This document shows positions 33,577 to 46,622 of a DNA stretch of 64,000 nt, piece after piece. The notes beneath the pieces were generated by a model. The model was not told the DNA's origin, searched no databases, and saw nothing but the letters and a program-made list of their open reading frames with translations. Both the position numbers and the translations under genes were made by a program. Each line of letters opens with the position of its first letter. Position 1 is the stretch's first letter. The DNA is from Armillaria gallica. Taxonomy: Eukaryota; Basidiomycota; Agaricomycetes; Agaricales; Physalacriaceae. The DNA lies in contig JBANDB010000003.1 in assembly GCA_037576215.1 (NCBI GenBank), positions 682,001 to 746,000 on the forward strand, in the 5' to 3' direction.

Positions 33577-34355
33577 AACGTTTGGGTCGAGGCACGACTG
33601 AGTGCGAAAATGCTGTACGATGCTTCGGCTTGTCAGATACAAAGGGCAATAGTTGCCTGTTGCTAGCCTTTCGTGCAGTCAACCAGGTGAGATAATAGAA
33701 AGAGAAAGAGAGAGAAAAGAGCGGTTGCTACGAGAAAAATTACGCGTTATTTGGCTGCAGAGAGGAAAATCAACACAGACACGTGGGCCATTATCTCTCT
33801 GGCTGCGGATCTGCGCAGTCTACAACCTCTTTTCCACATGCCTTTCACTTTTCGTGTCCTTTGCCTAGGATTCCATCGCCTGGCCTACAGTTCGTCAAAG
33901 ATCCGTGTATTTTCCTGCGAAAATGGCTTGTGGACGGTCACTGGCTCACGCCGGCAAAACCGTGGATTCAGAGCGTTCTTCCGTGGTACCTGCTGACCAA
34001 AAAGCTCAGTGGCAGCGAATAGGAATCCAAGGCCTTGACATATGGGCGAGGCCTGTCTTTCGAATACTGACCCACTTCCGGCATTCAGGCGGACTGAGCG
34101 TGGAGGTAATCGCTTGCTAGACCAACTTCAGCGAGGTGTCGAAAAAGGAAAGCGGAGTGCGGCCCGGCGGGACTACAAATGGAGGCAGTGCTGAGGATGT
34201 CTTATTTCCGGCTTGCCCAGTATCTACCATCACCGTCGTTGTCGCTCGGGTAACGCCAGTGATTGGAACCACGGTATCGGCGGGATATTTCCGTTGTGGG
34301 AACTTTCTGTTGATGCAGTGCGTGGCACAACCCTGACCGCCGGTTCTGCTCCACC
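33577..34355. other. Divergent intergenic region
   Basis: Lies between the F-box gene (minus) and the membrane protein (plus) and must hold both promoters. A purine-rich stretch (AGAAAGAGAAAGAGAGAGAA) lies at about 33699. Short frames only. Confidence 0.4.
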
Positions 34356-36852
34356 ATGCTGCTCCTGGACAAGGACGACAAAGGCTCAAGCAGGGCGTCG
34401 CTGCTTGCCCTCGATGCCTCGTCGTCCACTGGCTCACCGACAATAGTGAATGTACCACCTCCTACGGCTACCCGACTCTCCCGCCGGCTTATACTTATTC
34501 ACTTGCTGCATCTTCTCCTTCTGGCCATCAGTTTGACAATCCTCATTGTGGGCGTCCTTCGCTTGGATGAAGATGTATCGGTGTCCTTTGCAAATGTAGG
34601 TTGCCGTAGTCCCCCCTTTCTACCCCTGGCTCACGAACATCGCAGGCTGCGCCAGTATCCAGCTATCTGTCGCTCGGGTTTCAGATATTCTTCACGGCAG
34701 CGGTCATAATATTGGCTTCTTTATCTCGGGTGGCGGCTGTAGATTCCGCTATTCGGCATCGTACGTGGTCGTCTTGTATCCAATCCTTATCCTCATACGA
34801 ATGTAGCGGCGAGTCTGGCTGAACTCGACCTTCGCATCCAAGCATGGTCCGGCCTAGCATCCTCCCTATCAAATTGGAGAACCAGCTCTAGACGGTCTTT
34901 GAACCCGTTCAACTCTGTCTTCACAACCATTCCCCTATACTTTATTGTTGCAGCATGTTTATGCATCGTAATGTCAAGTGTTATCGGTATGTCCGTCCTT
35001 TGCGCCTGAAGCACATGTCTCATATGTTCTCACATAGGCGTCCAAATATACGTCGACAGTACTGTGCAGTCGCTTAATGCTTCGGTGACGAATCATATGG
35101 GTTCATATCTCGATCCGCTCAATATTACGACACGCGACATACGAGATGCCTACGTGAGAGATAATGAATGGAGCTGGCCGGTATGAAAGTTAATCCTGCA
35201 GTCTTGTCTTCGACTCTCACGAAATCGTAGGCCAGAAAATGGGATCTTGATATGTTTATATCCTCGGCGGGCTACTCAAAAAGTCCCGGCCTCCAAAAAA
35301 AGTATGTCAGTTCGTTCACCGTCCATGAGGCATAGCTTAGCTTTGGTCCAGTGTTGTACACGACACTCCTATCAATGATTTCCCAACCCAAGAATACAGT
35401 TCTAGTATGTCATGTCGTTCCTCATCACGGGTATCTCTCATCATATTCGCTACAGTCACCGTTAATTCTACCACAATGAACGTCCAATGTAACCAAGTGG
35501 AGGATGCCGCCATTGCCATTTTTCTCATGCCCCCCACGGCGAACGATACGTCGTATGCTAAACCTGTCGGTGCCTCGAACGGCGACGACGACCCTTTCGA
35601 CGTCTGGTTCAATTTTTCAATGTCCCCGCCCCTTTATTGGGATCCAAACGTCCCGGGCTTGAACTTCGCAACGTTCTTTCAAACCCTTCAAATGCCGTGC
35701 GGAACGAATGATCACGTTATGGGGTCCGGGCCTCACAGTGACATATGTTTCAATCCCGGTTATAACAACTTCACGAAGGTTGTCGTTCAGCCTTGGGTCC
35801 TTGAGAGCAATCTCAGCTTTCCAGGTCACCAACAAGTCGTCTTCGTCATCGCTACGTCAGACGAAGACATCCTTATACGTGACGTTGATGGTTCAACGGG
35901 GACTACTTTCAACCAATCGATCGGTACCGGCATTTGCAAGCCGGATGGTCATGGTCATATTGATGACGATGACGATGATGACGATAGGCCAGGGCCTTGC
36001 AAGACGGTGCAAATGTTCGTTCAGGTTATTGGCTGTACGCTTCAAACGACTCAAGCGGATGTCGAAGTTACATATTCCGGAGTCTTAGTCGACACACCAT
36101 CTGATCCAGACCCTCATCAGTGGGAAAGGTTTCAATGGGAGGAAACTAGCCCGTTGCGTATCGAAGATCTTTTCCTCACGGCGTTTAGCCCTGTCCCTAC
36201 GGCAGACGAGATCATCTCAAACGGCGCGTCGGTTGACAATCTTGGCCAGAGCTCCGTTGAGCAACTGCTTACGAATCTCGTCTCCCCGTCATCGAGCAAC
36301 AACTACTCATATCTCGGACTCGACGAATTCGAAGGGAGTTTGGGAGCTCTCTATGCGAGCTATATTTGGAAAGTGTGGCAATTGTGTGATTGTCCACCCT
36401 GGCCAATGTATTCTCGTCAGCCTCCGTCAGTGTGTCAAGACTTTCAATTGGGCGCTGCTACAGGCGGCTGGGATACCGTGGTTGATGCGCAGGTCACGAT
36501 GTCCGAGACGAAGGCCACGTTGAAGGTTATTCTTTGGCGAGCGGTAATTGGGACGGTATGCAGTGCACTTATGTGTATCTTGTCGTTTGCCCTTTTGGGA
36601 ACGACGACGGACCGGGATAAGGATACACCGCTGAGGGAGGCCAGACTAGTAGATGGTGTGCGATTGATGATTGATTCGTCGTTGCCCGATACGGTGAAGC
36701 TGGTGGGGGTGGAGGGGTTGAAGCTTAGGTATGTGACGACTTCACTTCTTTACTGGAGACGGGCTAACTTTTCTGATTGTAGGTATGGCTGGAACGATGA
36801 TCAGAGCTTCCGGATACTCGATGTTCGCGATGAGAATGAAAAAGTGGCGTAG
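34356..36852 (+). CDS. Large glycosylated multi-pass membrane protein, unknown function
   Basis: No family name recognised. The start at 34356 has a good context (CCACCATG). Order: a Ser/Pro-rich cytosolic part, helix 1 (LIHLLHLLLLAISLTILIVG), helix 2 (IFFTAAVIILASL), helix 3 (IPLYFIVAACLCIVMSSVIG), then a lumenal or extracellular domain of about 450 residues. That domain has many NxS/T sites (for example NAS, NIT, NST, NDT, NFS, NLS, NQS, NYS) and several Cys. A final helix (VIGTVCSALMCILSFALLG) and a short cytosolic tail follow. About six introns fit, the last near 36729-36782. An eight-Asp tract encoded by GAT/GAC codons lies at about 35962-35988. The layout suits the orphan membrane proteins common in Agaricomycetes. 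Confidence 0.75.
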
Positions 36853-38021
36853 TAGACCTCGGACAGACATGGACTGGATGTGGATGTTGTGCATTGGTAG
36901 TACTGTACATAGATGGTGAAGGGTTGATTCGCTTGTTTGGGAGGTGAGGTTGCTTGGCCTATATCCACATGGGTAAGTGCTATCAATTTCCAACAGTTCT
37001 TGGCGTGCTGATTCTATAATGTAGTGATGGGATATCGGGATATTTGCTCAGCAGAGGCTCGTAAACCAGCTCTGAGCGGTATGTCCTTCAAACAGTGCGG
37101 TTACTCTACCCGCTGAGCGCATCATTCATAGATTTCTTCGTGCTCGTTAACCCGAGATCATCGGCGGGTACAGCTCCCTTACTCGACCTATGGGGCATGG
37201 AGGTGGGGCGTTCTTTTCTGCCCCACCAAATACCCCGCCCCGCAAACTGCTGCTTCCTGGCTTCTAGGTTCATACGCCTCATCTTCGGATGTTGTTGTAG
37301 GACTTTGTATTTCATGAAGGGTCTGACGGCTTCATGCGGGATTTCGTGATGCCTTTTGGGGTTCTTGGGGATGTTCGAGTTTCTGCTCAAGGATACCCTA
37401 CCAATTCCTGCTAGTCGAATTCAACACCTTGTCTTAATCTCTTCCGAGGCAATGTATGTCGAATTCGAAATAGTACTAACATCGAACTATATTGCTATCC
37501 ACCCCATTCTACCGTCAGCAAAAGACAGAAACATCAATGTCCATCAATCCGACCATGACGGTATTTCCAATCTCAGTGCAGCACATCCGTGCGATATGAA
37601 GTCATTTTACTCCAAATTTACCTGTCAATGTTCACAAGTGATCAAGGTTTCGGTTATCTCTCCGTAATATACTCCTACTGGTGTTTGAACAGCCTCGTAT
37701 CTTGGCGTTCATTTGCTTCATCGTCTTGGAAACCCGAAACTGAATTGAGAATCCGGTTGGACGTCGATCTTAAGAAGCCGTTCTTCTTGTGGTTATATGC
37801 AAAGTAATAGAAGTGAAGGTCTCTGATTTATTTTGGTACCCTCGCTGAGAAGGGTTTGTCAGTTTCTCGGACCATTCCATTCTGGATAATGCATTCTGTC
37901 TGACCATGAGATCCCCGTCAGCTTTACACAACTTTGGATCGATCTTGTTCATTGATTCTCCCAATTATATCCAGGTTGCCTCATAGATCAAATCATTCGC
38001 CTGTCTTTCTTCGACAGCTAT
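36853..38021. other. Intergenic; one weak minus-strand open frame
   Basis: Mostly featureless. The minus strand at 37106-37375 is open and encodes a basic stretch (NLEARKQQFAGRGIWWGRKE is typical) after an AG acceptor-like site, but has no ATG near its start and no family I can name. It could be the last exon of an unrecognised small gene or chance. Confidence 0.3.
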
Positions 38022-40266
38022 TTATTGTATGTCTGCTTTGATTAAATCTGCGGCTCTCTCCGCAAACACATATACCGGCACCTGGGTATGTGCTGCTGGT
38101 AGAAACGGCTAAACGCGAAGAAGAACGGTAAACCCGTTGTGACGTCTTGAGTTTGAAGGACTTACCAAGACTGATGCATCGACAATCCTGACGCCCTTGG
38201 CGCCCTTCAACTTCAGATCTGGGTCTACCACTCCCCAATCTGCGTTCACTGGGGACATACTTGCCGAGCCCACGGGATGGAATAGGCTGGCCACCCCATT
38301 CCTGATATCGTCTTCGGTGGTGTTCGTTGCGAGCCCGAGGATATACCCGTCCCACACCGGAGCAGTGACCAATTTCTGTGCGCTGGCAATAGCGTATTGC
38401 ATGATAGCAAGGTCTTGCGGATGCGAGAGGAAGTTGGGATTAATTAGCGGCGGGTCCAAAGGGTTCGTACTGTTGATGGTGATATTCCCGCCTACATGCA
38501 AATATGATGAATATCGACAAAGGCTAGACAATGTGACCTAGCGTACGCGATAGCGGGCACATGACCGCCGGTCGTACGGAAAAGAAGTTCCCTGTTTCTG
38601 GGATAGGATCCCGAATAATACCGTTCTGCAAGCGAATCAGTAATCCAAAGTTTTGACAGGATTCTCGTAGTACATACTGATAAAATGAATTCATAATGCG
38701 CTGTCTCGTTGCCAGCACAAGGTTCTCCTTCCACGATTCCCGCGTCTTCAGGGATTCGAAGGAATCCTAGCTGATTTGCTGCTCCGGCCGTCAAAAAGCC
38801 TGTTCGAGTCGCTTGCCACTCCGCCAAGGCATCTGCTTGGAATGTCGTGTTTCTGAAATAGATATTCTCTATTGTTTCAGTGTCGCTAACAGTGAACAGC
38901 ATGCTCCAGATAGGGTGGTCTGTGAAATTCTTGCCGACGTCAGGAAGGTGGAGGGTCGGTGTAATGTGCAAATCTCCGAGTTCCCTTGCGTCACCAATCC
39001 CAGAGTGAAGGAGTATATGCGGGGTCCCAATGGATCCAGCGGAAAGAATCATTTCCTTGAGCCTTGGGGGTGCAAGAGTATGCTTGGTTACTAGGAGATG
39101 ACAAGTGTCAGCCGACAGTCATCATTAGCGCCAGCAATTCTATTCACCTCCAGCATCCTGGGTAAACTCGATGCCGTTGAATGTTGGTAGCCCACTGATA
39201 TTCCTGTTACCTGACCGGAGAATTCGAGTAACATGAGCGTGAACTAAGACATGTAGATTCGGTCGGTCGATGTATGCAGGCCCAAGATACGATGTTTGTG
39301 AGCTGCTTCGAGTGCCGTTTCCAACCGTCATCGGCGTCCATCCTGATAGTGCTTAGAAAAGTCTCCGGGTTAGTCAATTAAAACTCTCACCAATGCCCAG
39401 CTGGTAACCGGAATTATAATCCAAGTTGAACGGGAAATCGTCCGGCATCTCTGTCGTCGCCTGGATGATACGGCTGTCTGTAGCGCGTGGGTATCCAGGA
39501 AGAGAAACGTCTGTAATTCCACGGAAGCCGTGAGCTGCAGGTTCAAACTGACCGGTCGTAGTGTGGTGGTCAGCTGGAGCAACGAAATGTTCATTCTGTC
39601 TCATGGAACGTCAATAATGTTTGTAACAATGACAAATTTCGACCGACCTTCCGAAAGTACGGTTGCAGAGCATTCCATCCCCATCCTGGATCACCACTTA
39701 TTTGAGCATAACGGTCGTAATCTTGGGATGAACCGCGGGTGTAGAACATAGCATCTGTGATTGCAATCAGCTATCAACTTTGGCATTCAAAGGTATTACA
39801 GGACGTACTGACAGCACTACTTCCTCCCAGTCCGAATCCTCGAGGAAGTGGGACAGAACGTCCGTTCAACCCTGGTTGCTCAGTCGTAGTGAAGTTCCAA
39901 TCCCAAACTGTCCCTGGAACTATTCGAGGAAAGAAGAAAGGTACTTGAGAGAGGAGAACATCGGCCGTACTACAGCAAGGGTAAAATATTTCGGAGACTA
40001 TAAGAGGGTGTACTCACGAACTGCCCGCTTCAAGAACAAGAACAGAAAGCCCCGGGTCCTCTGTTAGACGGTTCGCAATGACGTTTCCGGCCGTTCCACC
40101 TTGACATGTATAAGCGTACGGCGTAATGGTTCGAACAATAGCGCATACCTCCGACAATAATAAAATCAAAATCACGAGTCGGAAGCCCCTGGAGACTTTC
40201 GTATATCGTACCGAGCGCTATGGAGCATAGCGCATGGAGTAAAAAGAAGGAGAGTCCGAGGTACAT
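38022..40266 (-). CDS. GMC oxidoreductase 1, aryl-alcohol-oxidase-like, secreted
   Basis: FAD-dependent glucose-methanol-choline family enzyme, of the aryl-alcohol oxidase type, likely oxidising alcohols outside the cell and producing H2O2 for lignocellulose breakdown. Seen: signal peptide MYLGLSFFLLHALCSIALG, the dinucleotide-binding start FDFIIVGGGTAGN, RGFGLGGSSAV, AGSIGTPHILLHSGIG (GMC signature 2), and the active-site His in LFHPVGSASMSP. The second His is in LPAAHTQVPVYVFAERAADL near the C-terminus. About nine short introns split it; the junctions I followed keep the frame. The start is at 40264-40266, since the frame upstream has no ATG. First of three same-strand paralogues. Confidence 0.92.
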
Positions 40267-41941
40267 AGTTGCTGAGCGGCCCGCCAAGAATAAGTAGTCA
40301 TGGTGCCCTTATAAACCATTTGACGCTTCGCGGTGAATCGTGGTAAACACGGTCCACATGATAAAGAAAAGTTCTGGTGAGAGGTACAGAAGCCGGAATT
40401 TGATACCATATTAGTTGACATGGAAGTGCGCTAATAACGATATTCAGCTGATAGGTCGCGTGTTCGGCCGTAATGAGGTTCAGAAGGTAGGTGTATGTTC
40501 AAGTAGTAGACCCGATGGCATGAAGAAGCGAACGTCGTTCGAAAAACTTGAGAAAAATTTGACGTTCTGAGAATGTATGAGGCACGAGTGAAGTCTCAGA
40601 ACGAAGTTCACGTACGAGTAAGTGGTCGAGTGACGAATCACATCGTTTTCCTCTCTTCTCTTAACTCGCTTCAAGGCCAAACAAGTTGAAGCACCGACTA
40701 TCGATATTCCTGAGCCATCGATTGGTTTCCTTTCAAGCATTCCGCCGCGTGAGATAGAACCAGGGGGGTCGACATTAGATTGCTAATCTCACGTTGCAGC
40801 GCCTCTCCGTGCGTTGGATGCAAGCGGAATGCTGGTACCCAACAAAACCTTGAAGTCACCGCGGATGGTATGACGATTCTGTCAAGACTATCCAGTAAAG
40901 TCGACGTAAACTGTCCACAGTTCGATATACTTCTCCGCCAATGTGCGAATCGTGCTGGACCATATACTAGACCTCAGCCTCAGCAGACTCTTGCATCGGT
41001 ATCGCAACGCGTTGAACGGTTAGGTAGCCAAGATCTTTATGAAACAAAATAATATAGCGCAGATGAGAGGCCGTGGATTCTCGAGGGCGGGCGAGCACTG
41101 CGAACAAGCCCCACATGAGACCTACGCACCAAGATGAAACCGGAAGCTGGCGTTACAAAAAAAAACAGGTGAGGTTGAATAAACCAGAACCTCATAGATA
41201 TTGTCAGTGATGGTTTAACGAATACATCTCTGGCAAAGGTCGGGGGGCAGCATTCGTGGGGCATTGCCCAATATCTCCTGATGTTTTTCAACATTGTACT
41301 ATCAGTCGAAGGAAAAAAATTAAGAAAGACGGGAAATCACTTCACGAAGATCCCCCATATGATTTGTCATTCCGTATTCTTCAATCGTCGCGAGAACGCA
41401 AGCTGCTAGTAGGCTGCACGCGTCACGTCCTACTTGGTCGTAGTCGGCAGCCCAACATAGCAGAGTTCGCTGTCAGAATGCAGATGTTCCCCGACAGTCT
41501 CAAATAACCACCTGACTTGAGGCCACCACTCTCCACCTCTGACCAAATGTTCGCCTTTGGCCTTGTCTCCATAAATAGAGTAGGAGTCGTCTGCTGCAGG
41601 GGTGGCAACCTTCCAGATATCCTGCGTAGGTGTTGCGCTATCGGTTTCCAACGGCGCCTTTGGAAAGTTTTTCCGTCGCCCATTCAATGAATTTTATCGG
41701 CGCTCGCGTGAGGAACTCGCGTACGACAGCTGTCGATATTACTGTTGATCTTCTGTAGATTTGTATCGATATTGCGAAAACAGGGACAATTGTCTGTAGT
41801 AAACTTCATTCGAGTGTCAAGCAAGCATTGAAAATGAAGTGCTCTGGAGAAAAAGGCAACTCAAAAGCAACCAGTGGCTCGGCAAAGTGCGTAGCTGTGT
41901 GACGAGTGTGACATGTTGAAGAAAACACAGGTAACACCGCT
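40267..41941. other. Intergenic, no gene recognised
   Basis: Contains the promoter of GMC 1. Protein-like but isolated stretches occur, for example minus strand at about 41430-41640 (YSIYGDKAKGEHLVRGGEWW), without start or family; possibly gene debris. Confidence 0.35.
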
Positions 41942-42117
41942 GGGTGGCGACTATTTTCGGATGGTCAAAATAGAATCAAAAACCGAGATCAGGATTTTGG
42001 GCGAGGCAAAATCCTTCGATATTTCCTTATTAGGGAATTCCCCGGATTTTGACTGAGGTAAAATCCGATATTTTGCACTCTGATTCTATTTTGACTCGCC
42101 CAAAATAGTCGCCCCCC
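41942..42117. mobile_element. Small MITE-like inverted-repeat element (176 bp)
   Basis: Long terminal inverted repeats: 41942-41978 and 42081-42117 are complementary at about 32 of 37 positions (GGCGACTATTTT ... GTCAAAATAGAATCA at each end). The interior also contains inverted AAAATCC/GATATTT segments, so the whole sequence can form a hairpin. No coding capacity. Target duplication not clear. Unrelated to the TIR family at 7.8 and 16 kb. Confidence 0.65.
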
Positions 42118-42978
42118 GGGCCCCAGCTGTGTAAGTACGACCACTTGCAATACTGCCGTCAAATTGTATTTCCACTCACTCTTCCTTTATCTAGCCTTAT
42201 CTGGCATGACACGTTACTATTTCACCCCCCATCGTGACGGCAAATTAATTGAAGAATTGACATTCTGCTCAACTTTTGAGCTCTGCAGCAGAGCGACCGT
42301 GAATGGCCGTATCCGCCCGTAGAATACGGTCTGTAGGAATGGTTGGATTGTGCAGTAGCATGGCGACAGGGACATGCACAGCAGAGCTGCCGTATCCGTA
42401 GCCACCGTCCGTATGCACCATACTACGGCCACGGTAACCATCCTTAGAGCCTCTGCTCCAGATTTTTGGATTGACGAGGATTCGTTGGTGTACTTGGGTC
42501 CTCATTCTATCGTGTAACGCGCAAACACAGCAGTCCTGAACGATGTTTTCTAAACTTGCCGCATAGCTGCCAGGTGCATCACGCAATTTTATATACTGTA
42601 TTTCATCCAATGAACCCTTGTCCCCGCAACCGGGCGACCCTGTTACATGTTGAACAGGTGGCACATCTCTTTCCTTTGTCTAGCTTTCTCTTGATTGGAA
42701 TTTCCCCCTTACCGCCTCCAGATTGCAGCTTGCCCATACGGCCGTCAAAAGGAATACAAAAGCATCTGGTTACTTTGGGCACCCCTTCGTATTCGAATAG
42801 TAGAGTATGATGCCTGTCGTTGATCCGCCATCTCAGTTTGTCTGAATATGTCCCATTGTGGTGAACAATAGTTGCCACTACGGACGCGCTTCTCCAATCC
42901 CTATAAAAGCAGCCTTTCCGGGGTGATAGCAGTTTCATACCCTCATCTTTCTCATCTTCTCAGTTCGTCTCTGCGTAG
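42118..42978. other. Upstream region of F-box gene B
   Basis: No gene recognised. A TATA-like CTATAAAAG occurs at about 42900, roughly 80 bp before the start codon of the next gene. Confidence 0.4.
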
Positions 42979-44317
42979 ATGGACGACAATGGCCCTGTTC
43001 AACTCCCAACTGAGCTTCTGCACGACATTGTCGATGCTGTCGCAGAGGATGTCGATGCCATTCCTACCCTCACCACCATCACGCAAACATCCCGCGCTAT
43101 GCGACCGCGAGCCCAGAAGTATATTTATGAGACAATCGAACTCGAGATCAATAACGATGGCTACATTGATCGGTTGGGCTTGATTCACGCTACAGATCCC
43201 ACGGTGCTTGCAGAGCATCCTCGAACGTTGATGGTTTACAATAGCTGGGGCGGAGACCTAGCTGAAGTCCCCGTCCTCGAAACAATCATTTCTCATATGC
43301 GGAATCTTCGCGCCGTAACTTTCGTAGACTTGGACGTAGTGGGACGACCCTTCACCGATTCGTTTGCCTCCCCTTCAAAGGCACACATCACCAGTATTGA
43401 ACTCAGGCACGTTACATTGACCTTCCGTGCATTGAACTGTTTCATCAGCTCTCCTTGCTTGACCGACTTATATCTAGCCGGGCTCGATGTTGTGGAATAC
43501 GAGTCTGCACCGGACGCTGAAGATGGGACAGACTTTTCTGCCCCTGACTGCAGTCTTCCTCAGCCGCAATCAGCCTTGAGATGCCCGCTGAAGGAGCTCC
43601 GTTTGAATATATTCAAAACGTCCGATTTGGTGATCATGGACTTGATCGCGACCTCTCGATATCCTATCATCGCCGAGGACTCTTTGGTCAAAGTCACCTT
43701 CAGCAGCATGTACTTGGATGATAACCATGTACCCTTGGTCCAGCGGTTCCTCGACTGCAAAGCTATTAAATCGGTGAAAACACTACATCTTGGTGACCAC
43801 GATCTATCTAATTTTACTGAACAAGGTAAGCCGTTGTGTCCCTTTGGAGAGGAGGCCACCACGCTTATATCAGATTCACCCAGATAGCACCAGCTATGCC
43901 CCGCTGAGATTCCATACGTTCGAAACCGTCGAGTTGCGCGTCGGTATCAATAGGGACTGGGTCCAACACCCACCCGAGTTCCAGTGGTGGGCAACCTCCT
44001 TGAGTGCCGTTCCTGCCGACTCCCCGCTCAAGAAGTTACGTTTGATTATCACCTTCCACAACATCGTGGTTGTGGCCCTCCCGGGCGTGACAATGAGCGT
44101 GTGGAACAATTTGGACCATGCCCTCTGCAGCGGTAACCTGGAGCTAGAACATCTGGCTATTGATATTGCCACTTCGGTGGACTTGGGTAGGCAGGATGAA
44201 TCAGTCGTGAAACGTTGGTTCTTCGCTTGTCTTCCGGGGACACATGAGAAATATTTCGCCGAGGGAACGAGGAGGAAAAATGGTTCTCTGAATGTTTCGC
44301 GTAATTTTGAAATTTGA
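42979..44317 (+). CDS. F-box-like / leucine-rich protein B
   Basis: Starts MDDNGPVQLPTELLHDIVDAV, a compact F-box-like motif continuing TITQTSRAMRPRAQKYIYETIEL, followed by leucine-rich segments (HITSIELRHVTLTFRALNCF, LTDLYLAGLDVVEY, LKELRLNIF, VKTLHLGDHDL, LKKLRLIITF). Two exons, 42979-43825 and 43884-44317, phase-consistent, give 426 residues. It sits between GMC 1 and GMC 2 on the opposite strand and ends only about 30 bp from the stop of GMC 2, so the 3' UTRs must overlap. Confidence 0.82.
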
Positions 44318-44346
44318 AATTTGAAACTTCTATCTTCAACCTTGTG

Positions 44347-46622
44347 TTATATACCGCCGGGTTTTATCAAATCTGCTGCCCTCTCTGCGATGACATACAC
44401 AGCCGCCTGAGTATGACCTGCTGGCACGAACGGCTATCGATGAAAAATGAGAAGTTGGCCCGCAAGAAGAGCTTAGCAGGCAAACACACCATAACCGAAG
44501 CATCGACGATCCTCACGCCCTTGGCACCTTTCAACTTCAGGTCTGGGTCCACCACTCCCCAATCTGCACCGGCAGGAGACATGCTTGCTGTACCTACTGG
44601 ATGGAACAAGCTGTGAGCCCCGTTCCTAAAGGCGTCTACTGTAGTGTTGGTCAAGCTGTCGAGAATATAGCCATCCCACACCGGGGCAGTGACAAATTTT
44701 TGAGCACTAGCCGCAGCGTACTGCATGATAGCCACATCTTGAGGACGCGAGAGATAGTTCGGGTTCATTAGTGGCTGATCCAAGGGGTTCGTGCTATTGA
44801 TAGTGACGGTTCCACCTATATGAGTAAGAATCATCAATAACCGCAAACTGTGGTTAAAAGGCAAACATACGAGACAGAGGACATAGAACGACCGTCAAAA
44901 TTCGAAAGAAATTCCCTGTTTCTGGAACAGGTCCCCAGAAGCGACCATTCTGCGGTGGAAAGGTTAGCTTGTTCCAAACCTGTGCCGATGCACGCACCAC
45001 AAAGAATAACTCGTAATGCGCCGTCTCATTCCCCGCACACGGTTCATCTTCCAGCACCCCCGTATCTTCCGGGATGCGAAGGAATCCTATTTGATTGGCT
45101 AAGCCCCCTGTCAAATAACCTGTCTTGGAAGCCTGCCACTCAGCCAGGGCCTCCCTTTGGAAGGTGGTGTTTCTGAAATACACGCTGTCAACCGTCTCAG
45201 TGCTGTTAACGGAGAAGATGATACTCCATCCTGGGTGGTCTGTCAGGTTCTTGCCAACGTCGGGCAGGTGGAGAGTTGACGGGATTCCAAGCGTCGCAAG
45301 TTCGGCATCGTCACCAATTCCTGAATGTAGGAGGATATGCGGGGTGCCGATGGAGCCCGTAGAGAGAATGATTTCCTTGAGACTCGGAGGTGCTAGGGTG
45401 TACATAGACACTAGGTGACGGCATATCAGCGACCAGATCAACAACCTCCTATGGAAGGAAATTATCCTACCTCCGGCGTCCTGGGTAAACTCAACGGCAT
45501 CAAACACAGGCGATCCATGGATATTCTCTTTCCTAGACTGGAGGATCCGAGTGACGTGTGCGTGAATCAGAACATGCAGATTCGGCCGTTCGATATACTC
45601 AGGCGCAAGATAGGATGTCTGTGAGCTGCTTCGAGTTCCATTTCCAATGGTGGTCGGTGCCCATCCTGCCGATTCTCAGCCTCAGCCAAAAACCTGTTAA
45701 ATACGTGGCAGTAATTCTCACCGACGCCTAGCTGATATCCCGAGTTGTAATCCAGATTGAAATGGAACTCGTCAGACAATTCAGTCGTTGTCTGGATGAC
45801 GTGGTTGTCGGTACCCCGTGGGTATCCGGGCAGAGACACGAGGTTGATGCCATTGAAGCCATGGACTGCAGGATTGAATTGATCTGTTGTATTGTGATCA
45901 TCGGCTGGAGCCACGAAGTGTTCATTCTGTTATAGCGACGTGGGCTCGAGGGGTAGCAAACAGGATGAAAACAGGATGACGGAGACCAAGTTACCTTTCG
46001 AAAGTACGGTTGCAAAGCATCCCATCCCCATGCATCGTCGCCGCTAACATAGGCATAACGGTCGTAATCTTGAGAAGAACCACGCGTGTAAACCATGCCA
46101 TCTTATAGCATGTCAGCCGTTGTATTTAATTACGGCGAGAAACTGATGACGTACTAACAGCACTACTTCCCCCTAATCCAAAGCCTCGAGGCAGTTGAAC
46201 AGAGCGTCCTTTCAAACCAGGTTGCTCTGTCGTGGTGAAGTTCCAGTCCAAGGGCGTTCCGGGCACCACGCGAGAGCAGAAGAAAGGGACCTCAGAAAGG
46301 AGGACATCAGTCGTCCTGGACGAGAGCTAGTAAAATAAAAAGATAAGTACACAGAGGGAGACAAACGATGCGCCGGCTTCGAGGAGAAGGACGGAGACGA
46401 AGGAGTCCTCCGTCAACCGATTCGCGAGTACGTGCCCGGCGGTTCCACCTTGACCGACGTTAGCGAACAAGTAGCCTAGCCTGGTTCGTAACACTGACCT
46501 CCCACAATAATGTAGTTGAAGTCCTGCGTCGGAAGGTCGTCGAACCTTTCGTATGTCGCGCCAAGCACGCCTGTGCACGACAATACGGCGAGAAAAATGA
46601 GGAGGACAATGAGGTATGCCAG
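44347..46622 (-). CDS. GMC oxidoreductase 2, aryl-alcohol-oxidase-like; start codon unclear
   Basis: Paralogue of GMC 1 and 3. Both catalytic His contexts are kept (LFHPVGTASMSP and PFVPAGHTQAAVYVIAER), as are the FAD motif (GGTAGHVLANRL), RGFGLGGSSAV and TGSIGTPHILLHSGIG. The signal-peptide-like sequence AYLIVLLIFLAVLSCTGVLGA is intact, but no ATG lies in frame. The codon at its head is CTG (46620-46622), directly preceded by TAG. Either an upstream exon supplies the ATG (a candidate ATG at 46731-46733 followed by GTACAG, spliced to the GGTAG acceptor before the CTG), a CTG start is used, or the gene has lost its start. Introns match those of its paralogues. The 5' end given is the CTG. Confidence 0.82.

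Noticed and set aside
33783..34022. Small plus-strand protein upstream of the membrane-protein gene.
   Set aside because: No conserved motif. Overlapping frames on the same strand are equally open; probably chance.
37106..37390. A 95-residue basic protein on the minus strand.
   Set aside because: No ATG, no family match from memory and no supporting exon structure. Left as a weak frame in the intergenic entry.
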